Under the pieces are notes generated by a model. The model worked only from the letters and a program-made list of their open reading frames with translations, ran no database searches and was not told where the DNA came from. A stretch of 64,000 bases of DNA from Caprimulgus europaeus (taxonomy: Eukaryota; Chordata; Aves; Caprimulgiformes; Caprimulgidae), in contig OU015532.1 of assembly GCA_907165065.1 (NCBI GenBank), positions 36,188,339 through 36,252,338 of the forward strand, in the 5' to 3' direction. Below are positions 37,425 through 51,300 of this stretch, in pieces. Both the position numbers and the translations under genes were made by a program. Position 1 is the stretch's first letter. The number at the start of each line of letters is the position of its first letter.

Positions 37425-37705
37425 TTGCTCTCTACATCTACCTGAAAGGACAGGAAATGGCCTCAAGTAGCACCAAGGGAGGTTTACATTGGATATGAGA
37501 AAAAATTTCTTCACCAAAAGGGTTGTCAAGCATTGGAACAGGCTTCCCAGGGAAGTGGTGGAGTCACCATCCCTGAGGGTATTTAAGGGATGTGTAGATG
37601 TGGTGCTTAGGGACATGGTTTAGTGTTGGCAGTGTTAGGTTAACGGTTGGACTTGATGATCTTAAAGGTCTTTCCCAACCTAAATGAGTCTGTGATTCTG
37701 TTTCC
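37425..37705 (+). mobile_element. CR1 LINE 3' end, older subfamily
   Basis: Plus-strand CR1 3' fragment that begins with CTCTACATCTACCTGAAAGG. It includes the region for L-P-R-E-V-V (37,540-37,565), then the 3' untranslated part GGTTGGACTTGATGATCTT and a GTGATTCTGT end. Its tail (GTTAGGTTAACGGTTGGAC) differs from the 54.2 kb type and matches the minus-strand fragment at 6.8 kb, so these two belong together. A short deletion lies just after the start. Confidence 0.92.
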
Positions 37706-38595
37706 CTGCACACACAATTGTTTTGCTCAGCTCCAGCTCTTCTTGATAAGAACCAGCTTTGACATTGGCATAGCTGACATATTCCTGCCTGAGTAAGAAA
37801 GATCTCGAGAGAGGAATCACTCCAGGTGCCTGGCTCCCAGAGTTGTGAAATGGTTCCTAAAGTTAGGCTTCTAACTACTAAATTGTGTGGTCTAAAGCCC
37901 ATCTGTTTTTTCCAGCTATCTCACATGATCTAATAAAAGATAGTCCCTCTCTTCACAAGTTAGACCATGATGACCATTATGACTAAACCCACTTTTTTTG
38001 TTGTTTATTATCCAAATGCCATGTCACTGCTGATGAGTTAGGATTGCCCGTCTCGCCCTTCTCTCTCATGGTAGTGAATCCCAGTGAAGTGCTATGCACA
38101 GGGAGCTTTGAGAGAGCCATAGCCCCACACCCTCCAGGGCACCCCCCTACAGGTGACACAACAAGTGACTCAGGTAAAAAAATACTGACTATAAGTTAGA
38201 GTGGGGTAGCTTTTACTGGTAGTAGCTGGGGAGAAAGCAGTTGAGCAAAGCATCTTGTAACAATTACATCATCTGTATTGCTAATGCATAATGTGTGATC
38301 TTTGTGGAAAACTGTTAGGAGATCATGAATTTAATAGAATGTATGTTTAAAATGTTTTATATTATATTAAGCAGTCAGAAATAGATCTCTAAGAAGGGAT
38401 TAGATATATAAATAATAGAAACCCACTGATAAGGGATAATTTAAAATTAGAAGGGAAAGAAAAGGTAATCACCCTTAAGGTCATAGCTCATGGCAAAATA
38501 AGAACTGTCTGTCCCTTCTGTGTCCACAACGGCCAGCCACGAGATGCCAGGAACAGGAGTTTGATGGGGAGCAGAAAAAAATATTTGATTGGAAG
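37706..38595. other. Intergenic spacer between two CR1 copies
   Basis: AT-rich sequence without a gene or recognisable repeat. It includes TA-rich stretches around 38,340-38,420. Confidence 0.6.
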
Positions 38596-38942
38596 AAAAT
38601 TGACCTCATTAATATTTATAAATATATAAGGGTGAGTGTCATGAGGATGGAACCAGACTCTTCTTGGTGACAACTAATGATAGGACAAGGGGCAGTGGGT
38701 GCAAGCAGAAACACAGGAGGTTCCACTTGAACTTGAGAAGAAACTTCTTTCCTGTGAGGGTGCCAGAGCACTGGAACAGGCTGCCCAGGGAGGTTGTGGA
38801 GTCTCCTTCTCTGGAGACATTCAAGACCCGCCTGGACGCCTTCCTGTGTGATCTCATGTAGCTGTTCCTGCTCTGGCAGGGGGGTTGGACTGGATGATCT
38901 GTCGAGGTGCCTTCCAATCCCTGACATTCTGTGATTCTGTGA
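38596..38942 (+). mobile_element. CR1 LINE 3' end, about 350 bp
   Basis: Plus-strand CR1. Codons 38,664-38,861 give the ORF2 C terminus (T-R-G-S-G, then [10 protein letters not shown] and [11 protein letters not shown]), ending at TAG. The 3' untranslated region follows, with two tandem ATTCTGTG octamers at 38926 and 38934. The terminal open frame is intact for about 66 codons, so this is a comparatively young copy of the ATTCTGTG subgroup. Confidence 0.95.
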
Positions 38943-41900
38943 AAATTATGGAGGGGTGCACAAGAAATAAGGAAATTAAAGATGACAATAACATTAAACT
39001 GATTTCATTTGAAATGCAAAATATTTCTGACAGTTCAGAGGTATCAGTACTTCCTGACATAACTCTTCCATATGAATGTTTGTCCATGTGTACTGTATGA
39101 CCAGAACATAATGAAATGGTTTTCCTAGTGATCTTTTGGCTGTTCTGCAGCCCAGTCTGTCACACCACCACTTTCTAGCACTAGCACTAACAGGGAGCAA
39201 TCAGAGTCTTCAAAGGCTTGAATGAATCAGGGACTTAGAGCCACAACCAGGCACTTGTATCATCTTTTAGAAACTATTCTAAATTACCATCCTGACCTTC
39301 TCCCAGGTTACTTTCAACACTGGGTATTTTCTTCATTTTGGGAAGGGATGATTAACATGAGACCTCAGCCAGTGTATTCTGAGATTTTTTTGTAGAAGAG
39401 GCCTTGATCTACAATTTTTGGTAGATGGATAGTTACCCACAGGCACGTGATACATGCCAATCTCTGAAGCCTCAGTGTAGTCAAGCTTCTGCAGAAAAAC
39501 AGTCCACATGTGCCATTAAAATCTTACACTGCTATTTGCAAGCAAAGTGGGCTGGTAATTTCAGAAAAACTTAGCCAAAACCACACAGCTTTGCATGAAA
39601 CAGTCAGTAGGCTCTTTTAAAATTCCTCTTCTAGAGCTTTCGAGTAATTTTGTACAGTGACATATAATTGGTTCCAGTTCAGTGGACTGATTGCATTGGA
39701 TTCAACTGCTAATTGCAGTTAGTGTTGCAGAATCAAGATGCAATTTGCCTCTTCGTGAAGTACAACAGCCATCTCTCATGTGAAATAAAAAGAGTAAAGA
39801 TTTTTTTATCTGGAAAGCAAAAGTTATTTCCAGGTGAAAAAAATGTAATAAAGATGAATTCAAAGACCAATCCAAAGAGAAATCACGGCACCTATGACAG
39901 ATGGACTTAGTTGCCTAAGCTGAAAACCGCGATCTGCAGCTGTACCAGCTTTCTGAGTGCATCTTTTTTAACCTGAACACTCCTTAGGTGGCTGTAGTTC
40001 TGCTTTTCAGCATGCCCAGAACTGCTCTAGCTAAAATAACTAGTAATCTAACTCTTAACCAAGTCATTTGCAGTCCAGAAACCAGGCAGAGAATCACTTA
40101 TTTGCCCAAGAAGGGACTGGCCAACTCAGTCTTCAGTCAAAGCAGTAATGACATGCCCAATTTTTGTGTATTTAGTGTAGTGACTACAACACCCACTCAG
40201 GAAGCAGGAGTTTTATACTCTTCAACCTCAGGTATTCAAACCACCAGCTCCTACCTTCCAGGACAACTCCCTAACAATCCTGGCTATCCCTCCACTGCTA
40301 CTGAAAAGAAGAACGTAAAACAGAGTGAATGAGCACTTAGCCTGGTGGTAGGGCAAAGGGAAGGGGAAACACTTCTGGTCTCTGTTCACCACCTTCTGCA
40401 TTTTAGAAGTGAATGGGGATCTCTGCTTTGTTAAGGTAAGCAGCACTCATAGGCACTTGAGTCAAGTCTGCATGCTCCAGAAAGGACTAGGAGAGCAGAT
40501 CTACTCACGTGCATGTAGAAGTGCTCCAGTTCCACTTATGCAAGTGATGCCAACACAGGCACAGGGAAGTGAAAGACAGGAGCTAACACTGGGCATAGAG
40601 TGCCTTTTCTCCTTCCTAAAATTCCAAACCTGTGTTGGCTACCTGCAGGCAGCTCCCCGCTCCAGCCACAGCATCTTTGGTCTCTCATCTACTTTCCATA
40701 CAGAGAATTGACGCATCTATGTCTGACATGTAACTTCTGAGTTATGGCACCTTAGAAACACAACTTCTAACTTCCAGCCCCTCATCGCTGTTCAGATCTG
40801 GTTTTAGCCAGAAGACCACCTCACTTTTTAGGCTGGTGTGACTCTTTAAGGACTACAGCAGTCAAACCGCTTGACAATTTAAAAATATTACTCTTACGAC
40901 TGCTTGCCTGAATTCTTGGTAAATCCACACAAAAACTAATTCCACTTCTATCACAGAAATTGTTCCTCCTTAACTTTTAGATCACTGGTCCCCTTTTAAA
41001 AAGCAAATGTCAGGCAGTGCCTGAATGCACTCTTGCTGCACTAGAGGGAGCAGGAACCTCATCTCTGCCATGAGCAGCTTTGCCTGATGCAAGCTTCTGT
41101 AGAGGACATGCTGTTAGGGACCATCTGAGTGATCAGGTTCCTGGCTATTGAATACTGAAGTGTGAAACAGGGACATCATTAAAGATCAAAGCTGATGCTC
41201 TGTGTAGGAACAAGGCTCTTCTGGGTTAAATAGTCTCCACTTTGAACACTGCTAGCTGTTCCATAAGATTCCTTTCATCACAAATCACTCATGTTTATAA
41301 TGACGTGTTTCTGATCCAGGTGCCTGCTGTCTGTATGCCTTGCTAAGGTCGGGACTTCCTCGCCTCATCATGATTTTGATTTTATGTCTTAGAACAAAAT
41401 TAGTCTCTGATGTCAAACACCCTCAGACTTTGTTTCTTGGTATAGCAAACAGTCCTCCACACCAGAGACTTATTAGAAATTCCTATTCTAAAGATTAAAA
41501 AAGTACCAAGTATAATCTGTTTTTGCCTGCAAATTACAGGAAAAATGACCTATGCTACATCAGTTAAAGAGGCTTTTCTTAGCTGACAGGCATGGTTTAA
41601 TCACTACTAAAAAGCATCCATACACTTCCATCTTAAGTGTTCTAACAAGAATTTTTCTTAAGAAAGAAAAACCCATCCAAATTCTTGAGGGAATCAGTGA
41701 GTGATGAATTTTTGTGTATGTCTTTTTCTTTTACTGTGTCAAATGGATGCCTGCATATGTAAGATTGTAAACGTGAAAAAAAGGCAGAACATAACAAAGA
41801 GAAGGTATAACTTATAAAACTGCTTCTCATATATTGCTGCAGTAACTGGAGAAGCAGATCCCCTATGCCATCAATAGGGAATAATGTACTTTCACTCATA

Positions 41901-44900
41901 GAAGCAATATATATTATTTATATCTCACAAGGACAAGTTAAAATGACTGTTCTGGCGAGATTCCCGTGTCTTCAGCCATTGTAGTCTCCTTTACAATTTC
42001 AGATCTTTCTAGATTTTAATTCCTTTGTCTGCTTCACTTGCACATTACTTTCTGGACAGAAGGCAATAGGAGAACTCTCCACTTTCACCTCTTTTCCATC
42101 CCTCCACCTCGCTGTTCACTACAGTTTTCAGTTGTGATGTAGCTGTCTTTTTCTCTTGCTCAGTCTTTTCACTGTCTGACTACATCATCTCTATATTCTC
42201 CTCATTACCTCCTTTCCTGTCACTCATTCTTAAACCTCCCCCTCCTCTGATTCTTCCCTTTCGACCTTCAACCAGATCACAGGTTCTGTTAGCACAGAGC
42301 AATTGTCTCATAACTCCCCTTACTTTTCTACAGCTCCCCATCTCCTCCTTTGGGATACCCAAGGCATATAGTCTGTTTCCTGGTGTCTAGTTTTCCATGA
42401 ACCATAACCTTCTGGAAACAAATGAAAAATGTCATTAGTCTAATTAGTCTAGAGATTCAAAACTTAGACATTTTAACCAGTGGGCATAATTCTGCAGGAA
42501 AACCTGGAAGGGAGTAAGTCTGCTGAAGAACTAGAACACCTAGGAAAGGAAACCTGTCATAAAAATGCAGAAGTGCTTGGAACTAGCGTTGCCTCCTTAC
42601 GCAGTGCCATGGTGTGCTTGATGCATGACAGAAAGCTGCTGCTATTCCACCACGTCCCTCTGCTCTGGAGATGAGCCAAACCAGTCAGAAACAACCAAGC
42701 TGTGCTATTACATTGTGGGGAAAGGGCACCCTACATCTTTGTGGGACATATAATCAATCTTTTCATTTGCCTGTTACCCAAATCCATTCAGTTCAAGCTC
42801 TGATTTGGGAAGATCCTTCTTCTTTTAATACAATAGGACATATTTTGAAAAACTTTTTAATAAATGTGGAATATTTCTATTGTCTATAGAAACAGTCTAA
42901 AGGCAAGAAAATGGAACAGAAGAGTTTTGAGCATATTCAGCCAGTTACACAGTTCTTATTTCTATGTCCTTGAATAAGTAACTTGATCTTTCCCTTCCTA
43001 GTTTCCTTAACTGTGAAATGAAATTAATACAGCTTGCCTACTTCTGAGATGACAAGAGGATGCTAACATTCCAAAAACTCTCTGAAAAATTCTGCCTCAT
43101 TTTCCTTCAATTTTTTTTCTATCATCAGCTATACCTACCATTTAGGAGTAGGGGAAGCCTCTGTAACTAAAGTTCACACAACACTTTGAGACCTTGCACA
43201 AAAAATAAGAAGTAATTGAAGAAGCGGAACTTCTTTTACCCATCTGAGAGAAGCAAGATGGATTTAGCTTCTCAGTTGGCACACACTAGGTCCTTTGTTT
43301 GAGATCTATCAGAACTGTGACTCAGTTTCATGACTGCAAGGAAAAAGTTGTGCATAATCATGCATGGATATGTAATGCAAAACAAGGAAGAAAATGTAAA
43401 AATAAAAGATCTGCTAACGAACAACCTTGTGAAATTGCTAAATGGAGCTTTAAGAAACAGTGAGTTCATTTTGCTTTCAACCTTACTTTAAATTGTGCTG
43501 ACAACCCCTTCTGAGCACCAGCCCTACTGCATGTCTTGGATTTCCCTTCCTCAGAGCCATAATCTTAATCTTGACCATTAATGCGCACTGAGCCCAAGAC
43601 TAGTTATTCTGCCAGACGCTCAGCCCAGCTAGTGTGGTGGGGAGAATTCCCCTCAGATAACTGTGCAACCCCCAGTGAGCCCCTTTCTTGCTCTCTGTCT
43701 CAGATCAGGCTTTCTTGGTACTCTCATCCCAACCCTAGCTCCATCCCCAGACTGAGATTTATACCACAGGACAGTAGGAGCATCCTGGCTAAGGGAAGAA
43801 CTCCAGCAGCAGCCCTTGTCTGTCTCTGGCAGCTTCTAATGAAGCCCCTTCTTATTTGCCTTATGTCTCCCCTTTCTCATTCTCAGAGGCATAAAGCTAA
43901 CTTTTAGGATAAGCCCGAGGTGAGGAACCCAGCACCCTCCTCGAGAGCACTTCCTACCATCCCACTGCCCTGACTGGAGGTACTGGCTCTGTTCTTTGTT
44001 TCTTTTGGTTTTATAACAGTTTTGCTTGTTTGCTCCAAGAGTTTCTCTGGTAAACTTTGCCAAGAACCTCTATTCATAGATAAACATGTTGCAGGGCACC
44101 TTATCTCCACAGGGAGATGAGAATGTGACGCTCTGCTCCTGACATGAGTGTATCCAGAAGAAGAATGTGATAACATCCCAGCAATGGAAATATTAGGTTG
44201 GTATTGAGCATGGCACCCATTCCTCTGGGTTTGCTGACCAACGGACTGGCTCTTGGAATACAACAGAAGGATGCTCTCAGAGGTGGGAGTCAAGGAGTGC
44301 TGAGGCTGGTGTGCCAAGGCCTGACACATAGAAGATATTACACATTATACATCATGACAGCTAAAGCACTCCTGTGGTGCTGTCCAGATAATTTGGCCAC
44401 AGGGTGCCACAATGGATGGTCCCACGGTACTGGGCAGAGGCAAACTTTCAATCTGATTCCAGTAGTATCAGTCCGAATATTTCAAAGCTGAGAAATCAAG
44501 ATCTGATAAATAGTTTGGCTTAGACACTGTGAAGGGAAAATGAAGCTGGTTTTGTTTTTGGGTTAAGTTTTAAAAATGTCATTTCAATTTTTCATTTATT
44601 TTTTTTTCCCCCAGCCAAAAATGCTGAAAGTAAAACTGAGATTCTGTTTCCAGGAGCTGGGAATCTGATAAAATATCAAATACCACAAGATTTGTGATGA
44701 AACAACCATGGTTGCCACCTCTGGTGCACTACAGCTCCCTAAAACTGACTGGCATTTATTTATATGGATGGCTCTGTGGAGATCAGTTGGATTATTCGTG
44801 AAGGTGTTCCCTATCCTATCCAGTGTATACATACGAGACAGGCTTTCCCTCGGAAACCAAGCTTATTGATATCTATTTGCCAGCTCAAGGAAATACATAA

Positions 44901-45244
44901 TGCTATTGAATAGTTTATTAGTCAGAAAACATTTTTGCCTAAAAAGCCTCTAGATCTTTTGTATAACATATTCCAAAATGCATTTAGGGAATATTTTTTG
45001 TGAGAAAAGGCTAAGTTCTGAGACACAGAAGAGCTAACTCCTGCTGGTAGTCTGCTTTTCAGTGTAACTTGTGAGTATTTATAGAAGTACTCGTTTGCCT
45101 CCAGAGTATCATCATCATGCTTGGAACTCTATTTGGATGACACAAAGAACAAGAAGGAAAAAAACAAACCTTAACTTTATTGTTAAATATTTGACCTTAT
45201 CTTTAAAATAAAAACTTGCATGGGGCTTTCAGTTTACTCCAGGC
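38943..45244. other. Intergenic, no gene seen
   Basis: About 6.3 kb with no recognisable mobile element and no convincing coding exon. A frame of 114 codons at 39,988-40,332 has no recognisable domain. A CTCF-like motif lies at 41,038-41,051 and a pyrimidine-rich stretch at about 42,060-42,360. Confidence 0.65.
41038..41051 (+). promoter_or_regulatory. CTCF-like motif
   Basis: GCACTAGAGGGAGC fits the CTCF core except at the first base and position 12. It lies in otherwise featureless intergenic DNA. Confidence 0.35.
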
Positions 45245-45842
45245 ACCAGGACAGGCTGGGAGCTGAGTGGCTAGAGAGCAGATTGGCAGAAAAACCCCTG
45301 GGAGACCTGAGGCACAGCTAGATGAACACAGTCAGCAACACACCCTTGCAGCAAAGAGGGGCAACAGCATCTTGGGCTGCATTAGGCAGAGCATTGTCTG
45401 CAGGCTGGAGGAGGTAATTCTTCCCCTCTACTCAGCACTGGGCCAGTTCTGGGCTCCCCTGCACAAGATATGGACACACTGGAGAGAGTCCAGCATAGGG
45501 CCATGAAGATCATAAAGGGACTGGAGCATCCCTGATATGAGAGGGATGGGGCAGGTGGAGCCAGACTCTTCTCAGTGGTACTCAGTGAAAGGACAAGAAG
45601 CAATGGACACAAATTGAAGTACAGGATGATTAAAGAGAAAAAGATGTTTTACTGTGAGGCTGACTGAGCACTGGAAGAGGTTGCCCAGGGAGGTTGTGGT
45701 GTCTCCATCCTTGGAGATATTAAAAACCTGACTGGATACACCCTTGAGCAACCTGCCCCAGATGACCTTGCTTTGAGCAAGGAAGTTGGACCAGATAATC
45801 TCCAGAGCTCCCTCCCAACCTCACCCATTCTGTGGTTCCAAG
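45245..45842 (+). mobile_element. CR1 LINE, degraded, about 600 bp
   Basis: Plus-strand CR1 relic. Translation of 45,330-45,460 gives the ORF2 C-terminal signature (L-A-A-K-R-G-N-S-I-L-G-C-I-R, then E-V-I-L-P-L-Y-S-A-L and Q-F-W-A-P). The later part has the L-P-R-E-V-V type region (about 45,670-45,710) and ends with CCATTCTGTGGTTCC near 45,840. Several internal deletions and frame changes make it older than the copy at 54.2 kb. Confidence 0.9.
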
Positions 45843-47791
45843 AGTCAGAAGAGTGAAGTACAGATTTCTAGTTCACTGAAGTGAGCCTTACTGATTTAGG
45901 AAGGCAGATGGTGACTGTTTTGCTCAAAGGTGTAAAGAATCTCATTTTAGAATTTGAATTAAGGGAGAGTAAAGAGGCCAAGCTCTTGCTCTTGCAAAGA
46001 CCCTTTATTTATAGGGTCTGTGGAGTCAAAAGAGAATTGCAGTTTGCAAGTCATACTAGAAGTAAATTAGAAGTCCCACAACAAAGGAAAAGTGGGCACT
46101 TAAGAGAGAAAGGTATTAAAGCAAGGAGGGTCATAGGAACTGTATGTTTGTGAAGACACAGCAAGAGTGCAGTTTCACGTTACAGCAATAATTCTCTCAC
46201 AGTTCTAAGTTTAAAAATAACACCACTGTCACAAGGTTTGCTCAGAGGTCAAGTTTCATACGATGCTGCCAGTGAAGGGGACAAGCTTGTTCTTCCTCCC
46301 CTCCCACACCTTTTTCTTTCTTTCTATCCACTCCTTTCCTGATGACTGCAGTCATGAATTAGATCAACTCACTGATACAACAGAATATTGAACCACCAAA
46401 AGAAAAATATGATTACTCCCTGGGTGCAGTTTGGTGACTTTGATGCTCCTTGTGGACATGCAGTTGGTAGAGCCAATGCAAGACAGGGAATGCAACAGGA
46501 CCACTGGTTATACCTACCAAGACTTAGAGCTTCCCTAAAAGCCCTAGGCACTGAAGGGCACAAAAGTACTTCCAAAGTGTTGTAAATTTCAACCCATCAT
46601 TACAAAAATTGATTGCACAATCAAGAACAGCATTGTATGAATCAATATCTCCAAAGTTTTAAGATGTCTGAAACTCAAGATCGCATCCAGCACTTGCTCT
46701 CACCAGAACCTGCTGTGCCAGATGAAACAACAGCTTATAAAACTTTGCTTGAATTCTAATATTATTTCCACTTTGTATCAATATATGGATCATATTTTAG
46801 AGGGTCTCTTGTATGAGCATCTCTACAGACATCTTATTTGTAAAGCAGATGATACAGTGACGAAATACTAGGGGTTTTTCTACTTTAAAAACTACCTCTC
46901 ATTCCTAGCACCGTAACTGTAACAGCAAAAAAAAGAAAAAAAATAAAAATAAAAGTAAAAAAGAAAAAGAAAAATGTACTTTGCTTCTACAAAGCTAAGC
47001 TGGAAATCCTTCAGAGGTCTCACCTACTAAACCGGTATTTTTCTATACTTAGCAGCTTTTTAAGTTATGCTGCAGCCTGCCCACTGGAGGCAGAAAAGGA
47101 GTTCCAGAGATATGAAGATATTCTCTTGAAGTGCACAGAAAATGAATGGTAAACAATCTCTTCCAAAACTAAGTACAAGAAAGAATTGCGCTCAGACCAC
47201 ACTTAAGAAAAGTGTTTTTTCGAATAAAGAGGTGAGACCCTAGGTAAATCAAATATGTCCTACCTGGCTGTATTTAAATACTGAATTCAAAGTTATAGGT
47301 CAACTGGCTTTACTTACTGGTGGAAAGAACAGGTGGAAAGGATAAAATTCCAACATATCTACAGAAAATTTTCCTGTTGGTTTCCTGAAAACACACTACT
47401 CAGCTAATCTACAGAGCTAAACTAGCAGATCTCAGAGAAAGAACTGTAAAATTCTGTACTAAATGTAGCTAGGGAATATCTGTTCAACTAAATTGGACAG
47501 TATTGTGTAAATGGCTGAAACAAATCATGGATGTGAGAAGATCAGAATGCTTGTACTGCTTCCTGCTCTAAACTATTATGTGATCTTGAGCAGCTCACAG
47601 TTCCTTAATATGTCTGCTGATACTGGGACCCTCAAAGCCAAAGATGCATTTACACATTTGATAGGCAGATGCTCAGCATCTCATAAAGTTGTTTATGTTT
47701 TAGGGTCATCAGCTTACACCAAAATTGGTAACAGTTACTGGAAATTTTGACCGCAGCTCCCAGCTCCTCAGGTTCACTGTTTGTACATTAA
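45843..47791. other. Intergenic, with an A-rich tract
   Basis: No gene seen. A 50-bp tract made almost wholly of A with scattered G and T lies at about 46,926-46,976, probably an expanded simple repeat or an old poly(A) region. The remainder is ordinary AT-rich sequence. Confidence 0.65.
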
Positions 47792-48398
47792 TGTCCTGTT
47801 TTTTTCTAGGATAGGGTTAATTCTCTTCTTAGTGGCTAGAAAGCGCTGTGTTTTGGTTTCAGTGAGGATTGTTATGAGAACAATGTTGGTAACTACAAGG
47901 ACACCGTCCTTCGTCCTTCGGCAGTTTGCAAGAGCAGAGGACTGGAAGGGAGGAGTGGAGAAGAAAAGTGGAGTAGTGAGCAAAACCCAGAACTGACAGT
48001 TGGATGTGCCATAAGATATTCCACATCATATCACGTCACGTTCAGTATATTAACCGGGGCTGACTGGAAAGGGGGGGAATTCTCTCTGGAATCGCTTGGG
48101 CTCACTTTTCTGGGATTGTGATTTCGGTTTCAGGGTTCCTTTTTGCTCCTCTGGGATTGTTATCAGTGGGTGGTGAGCAATTGTACTCTGCATCACTCAT
48201 TTATATATAGTTGTTATCATTATAACTCTTATTATTCTTATTATTCTAATTTTATTTTTACTCTAATTATTAAATTGTTCTTATCTCAACCTACAAGTCT
48301 CCTGACCTTTACCCCTCCAACTCTCTCCCTGATTCCCTGGGTGTGGGGGTAGGGGGGAAGGCAGTGGGGAAGGCTGCCAGCTAAGTTAAATTATCACA
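47792..48398 (+). mobile_element. Solo LTR resembling avian ERVL
   Basis: About 607 bp that begins TGTC and ends ACA. The order of landmarks matches what I recall of avian ERVL LTRs: a stretch around GCGCTGTGTTTTGG near the 5' end, a TATATTAA box at 48046, a G-rich segment, a GTGGTGAGCAATTGTA segment near 48,170, a run of ATT-rich repeats, ATTAAA at 48269, then TTGTTCTTATCTCAACC and a C/T-rich then G-rich end. No internal retroviral sequence adjoins either end, so it is probably a solo LTR. The flanks ATTAA and AATAA could be a decayed 5-bp target duplication, but the match is imperfect and the ends are approximate. Confidence 0.75.
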
Positions 48399-51300
48399 AA
48401 TAAGCAATAACAGAAATGAAAAATAATTTTGGAATACACACATGCACATGCACACCCATGCTTTTAGACATGTCTACATATACAGAGAGACACTGTTATA
48501 AATGAAAAAGAGATCTGAGCCCTCAACATAGTATTTCATATTTCATAAAACTGTTATATAAAAAAGTAAGACCTTTTTCTTATAGTTGGGAGAAAACATG
48601 TGGATTACTGCTCAAGGTAACATCACCCTTGAAATTAATGACACTTGAAATCTGAGTACAGTCCAAGAACAGCAAGGAAAGTAAAAGGATACCATGCTCC
48701 CACAACAAGTTTATTTGTCAGCTGTGACAAACTTTGAAAGGTCAGCTAGATAAAAAAGGGCTTTGTAAATAGTTGCCAAACAGTGTGTCCGAGGTATCCA
48801 AATTTAGGACCTCCAAGATCTTGTGTCATAAGCTGTGAACATAAAAAATGCAATGCCCTGTGAATGGGAATCTAAGGGGGTTTTTTGTAGTGACAATTCA
48901 AAATCTGTGACAGTTTAGAAGTCGTGTTGAACCCATTAAGCAGAGCCCCCACAGAGCTCATTTAGGGAATAAGAAGGTCCATGTCCGAGATGGAAATAAA
49001 GTGAAGGAGGAGACTGATGCTCTAGGAGACTAATCCACTAGATTGGCGGGTGTTGGGGTGCTAATGCTGTAATCAGAGAGGAAGATACCTGGCAGATGCA
49101 GACTGCACTGCTATAGAGTGAGCACCTTGAAATTGCAGGACCCAAGTTGCAAGACAGGCTGAGCTTTCTACTCATGAGAAATAAGAAAACACCTTTATTT
49201 TTTTATATGTAAATGTCTCAATAAATTATTTTCAGACAAAATGGAAAATGACACAACAACTGCTTTGATTTCAGAGAGTCAATGTGGTAAAATATTCAGA
49301 AAGGTGCTCTTAGTACCCATGTATTGCCTACTCATGAGCTATACAATGAAAAAATTATGTGTTTGAATAAGAAGGAATCAACAAAAGTTAACAGCAGTTA
49401 ACAGTAGAATACAAGAGAAGTGGTGCTGTCTGATATCAGTTTGTTACTGCTAGTCTGTAACTGGTTAGTGTGTTTTACTGAGGCAGAGTAAACACAGTAG
49501 CCAATATGCTAGAAAAAGGATGTAAATCATACAAAGGTATTTTTACTAGTTGCAAGTTTGGTAAAAGTGTATTTGTGCTGCTAAGTTATAAATTTTAAAC
49601 ACTGATAAAAGTTCAAGAATATCTTAATGCCCTCTATTCGAAACAGAGTTACTGGAAAAATTGATGGAATAAAATGACTGTGTTTTCTCACTCAAGTAAT
49701 TACAAAAAATGAGCAGCAGCTACTGGATGTACATTAAATCAGTATGCTACTGTCTAGATGGACAGCCCTTTAGCAGTACAGTGGTGAGCCCATGCCTGAG
49801 CATGGAGCAATAGTCAGCCTCACAGATTTAGGTACACTAAAGAGAATGGTAGACCTCAAGAGAAGGGTAAAATACAGATGAGCAAAAGTACCATATGGGG
49901 AGCATTACAAAAACTGTATATATGCAAGATGTTTGTTCCTGGATGCTTTCACTATGTGAGTCTAGAATTATATTCAGGGGCAACCATATATGTAGTTCTG
50001 AACTTCCGTAAGTGGCTTGTAAGAGTCAGCTTGCCTAAACGGCTGCTGGACTGGGATTGAAGATTTCTGGATACCCGTGGTTTTGACTCTGTTTCCCAAT
50101 CTTTAAAAGATGGGTAACAGATCTTAATTCATTTCTGAGTATTTAAAAATGTACAATCAAAAAGTGATATATCAGAATTAGACAACAAAGATAAATGTAC
50201 ACATTGTCATCTAACTCATTTCTTGTCACTCCTGTTCATAGATAAAACTCTTTTCAGAATAAGTTACTTGCTGGAAAATAGAATTTCAAGTGATCTCTGG
50301 GTTTCAAATTTGATGAGTAATTACAGCCACAGAAAAATAATTAAAAAATTGGAAATATTGCAATCAAATAAGAGACAAGGTTTGTGTGAAGTGGTAAAAT
50401 ATCAGTTTTCTAACAAAATTAGCTGAAAGGAACAAGAATCTGACCATGCAAACTGTCAATTTAGACAGAAAAGTCACCTTTTTCTCCAGAATTGGTGTCT
50501 TTCGCAATGCTAAACCATGAGGGGTGGCAAGCCAATAAACCAGACCAAAGAGGAAGGTCCTTCCCCACCTTTCCAAGTTCCCACTGGCCCCAGCCTCCCC
50601 ATTCACACTAATTGCTGTGCTGTCTCTGGCACGCCTCAGACCATCTGCGAGCGAGTTTCCTGCCAGACCATATTAAAATCCTGCACAGATTTCTGTCATG
50701 GGAGTGAAATGCATTGGCTGATGGAGGAGTCTGATGAGTGCAGTGCCAGAGAGGAGTAAGGATCAGGTGTGGAGAGAGGGTCAGGAGGGTGAGAAGAGTG
50801 GAGGAGGACGATGCAGTGATGCACCTGCAACTTTAAATCCCTCCTCTTAGATGCAGCAACTCTAGGACCTGAAATGATAACATTTTCAAAAGACATTTTA
50901 ATTTTAATTTATAGCATATTTTTTTTCTCTTTGGAAATTGCCAGTATGGCTTAATAAAAATCAATCAAATAAGATCTAAATTCAAATAAAAGAGAGAGAT
51001 AATATGGGGTTGAACTGAATGTTCAGTACAAAATAACTTTTTAGCATCTCTTATTTTGCCCAGAAACTTCTGCATTGGTCCAGTAATCTATTAAAACCTT
51101 TTCTGTTTGGCCAGAAAACAAAAAAATCTTTTTTTTTCCCAATGGGATTGATTCTGTGAGAATGTTTAGCTTCATTTAGTTAACTGTCTTAATTAATGAC
51201 AGTAAGATTTAACGTGAGTAAATTTATTTCTATAGGTTGGATTTAAAACTTCAGTATTGACAAGTGGAGTAAAAGGGGAAAAGAAGGATTTCAGTTAAGT

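Noticed and set aside
39988-40332. 114-codon plus-strand frame rich in Ser, Thr and Pro
   Set aside because: Composition is unremarkable for chance translation and no domain is visible.
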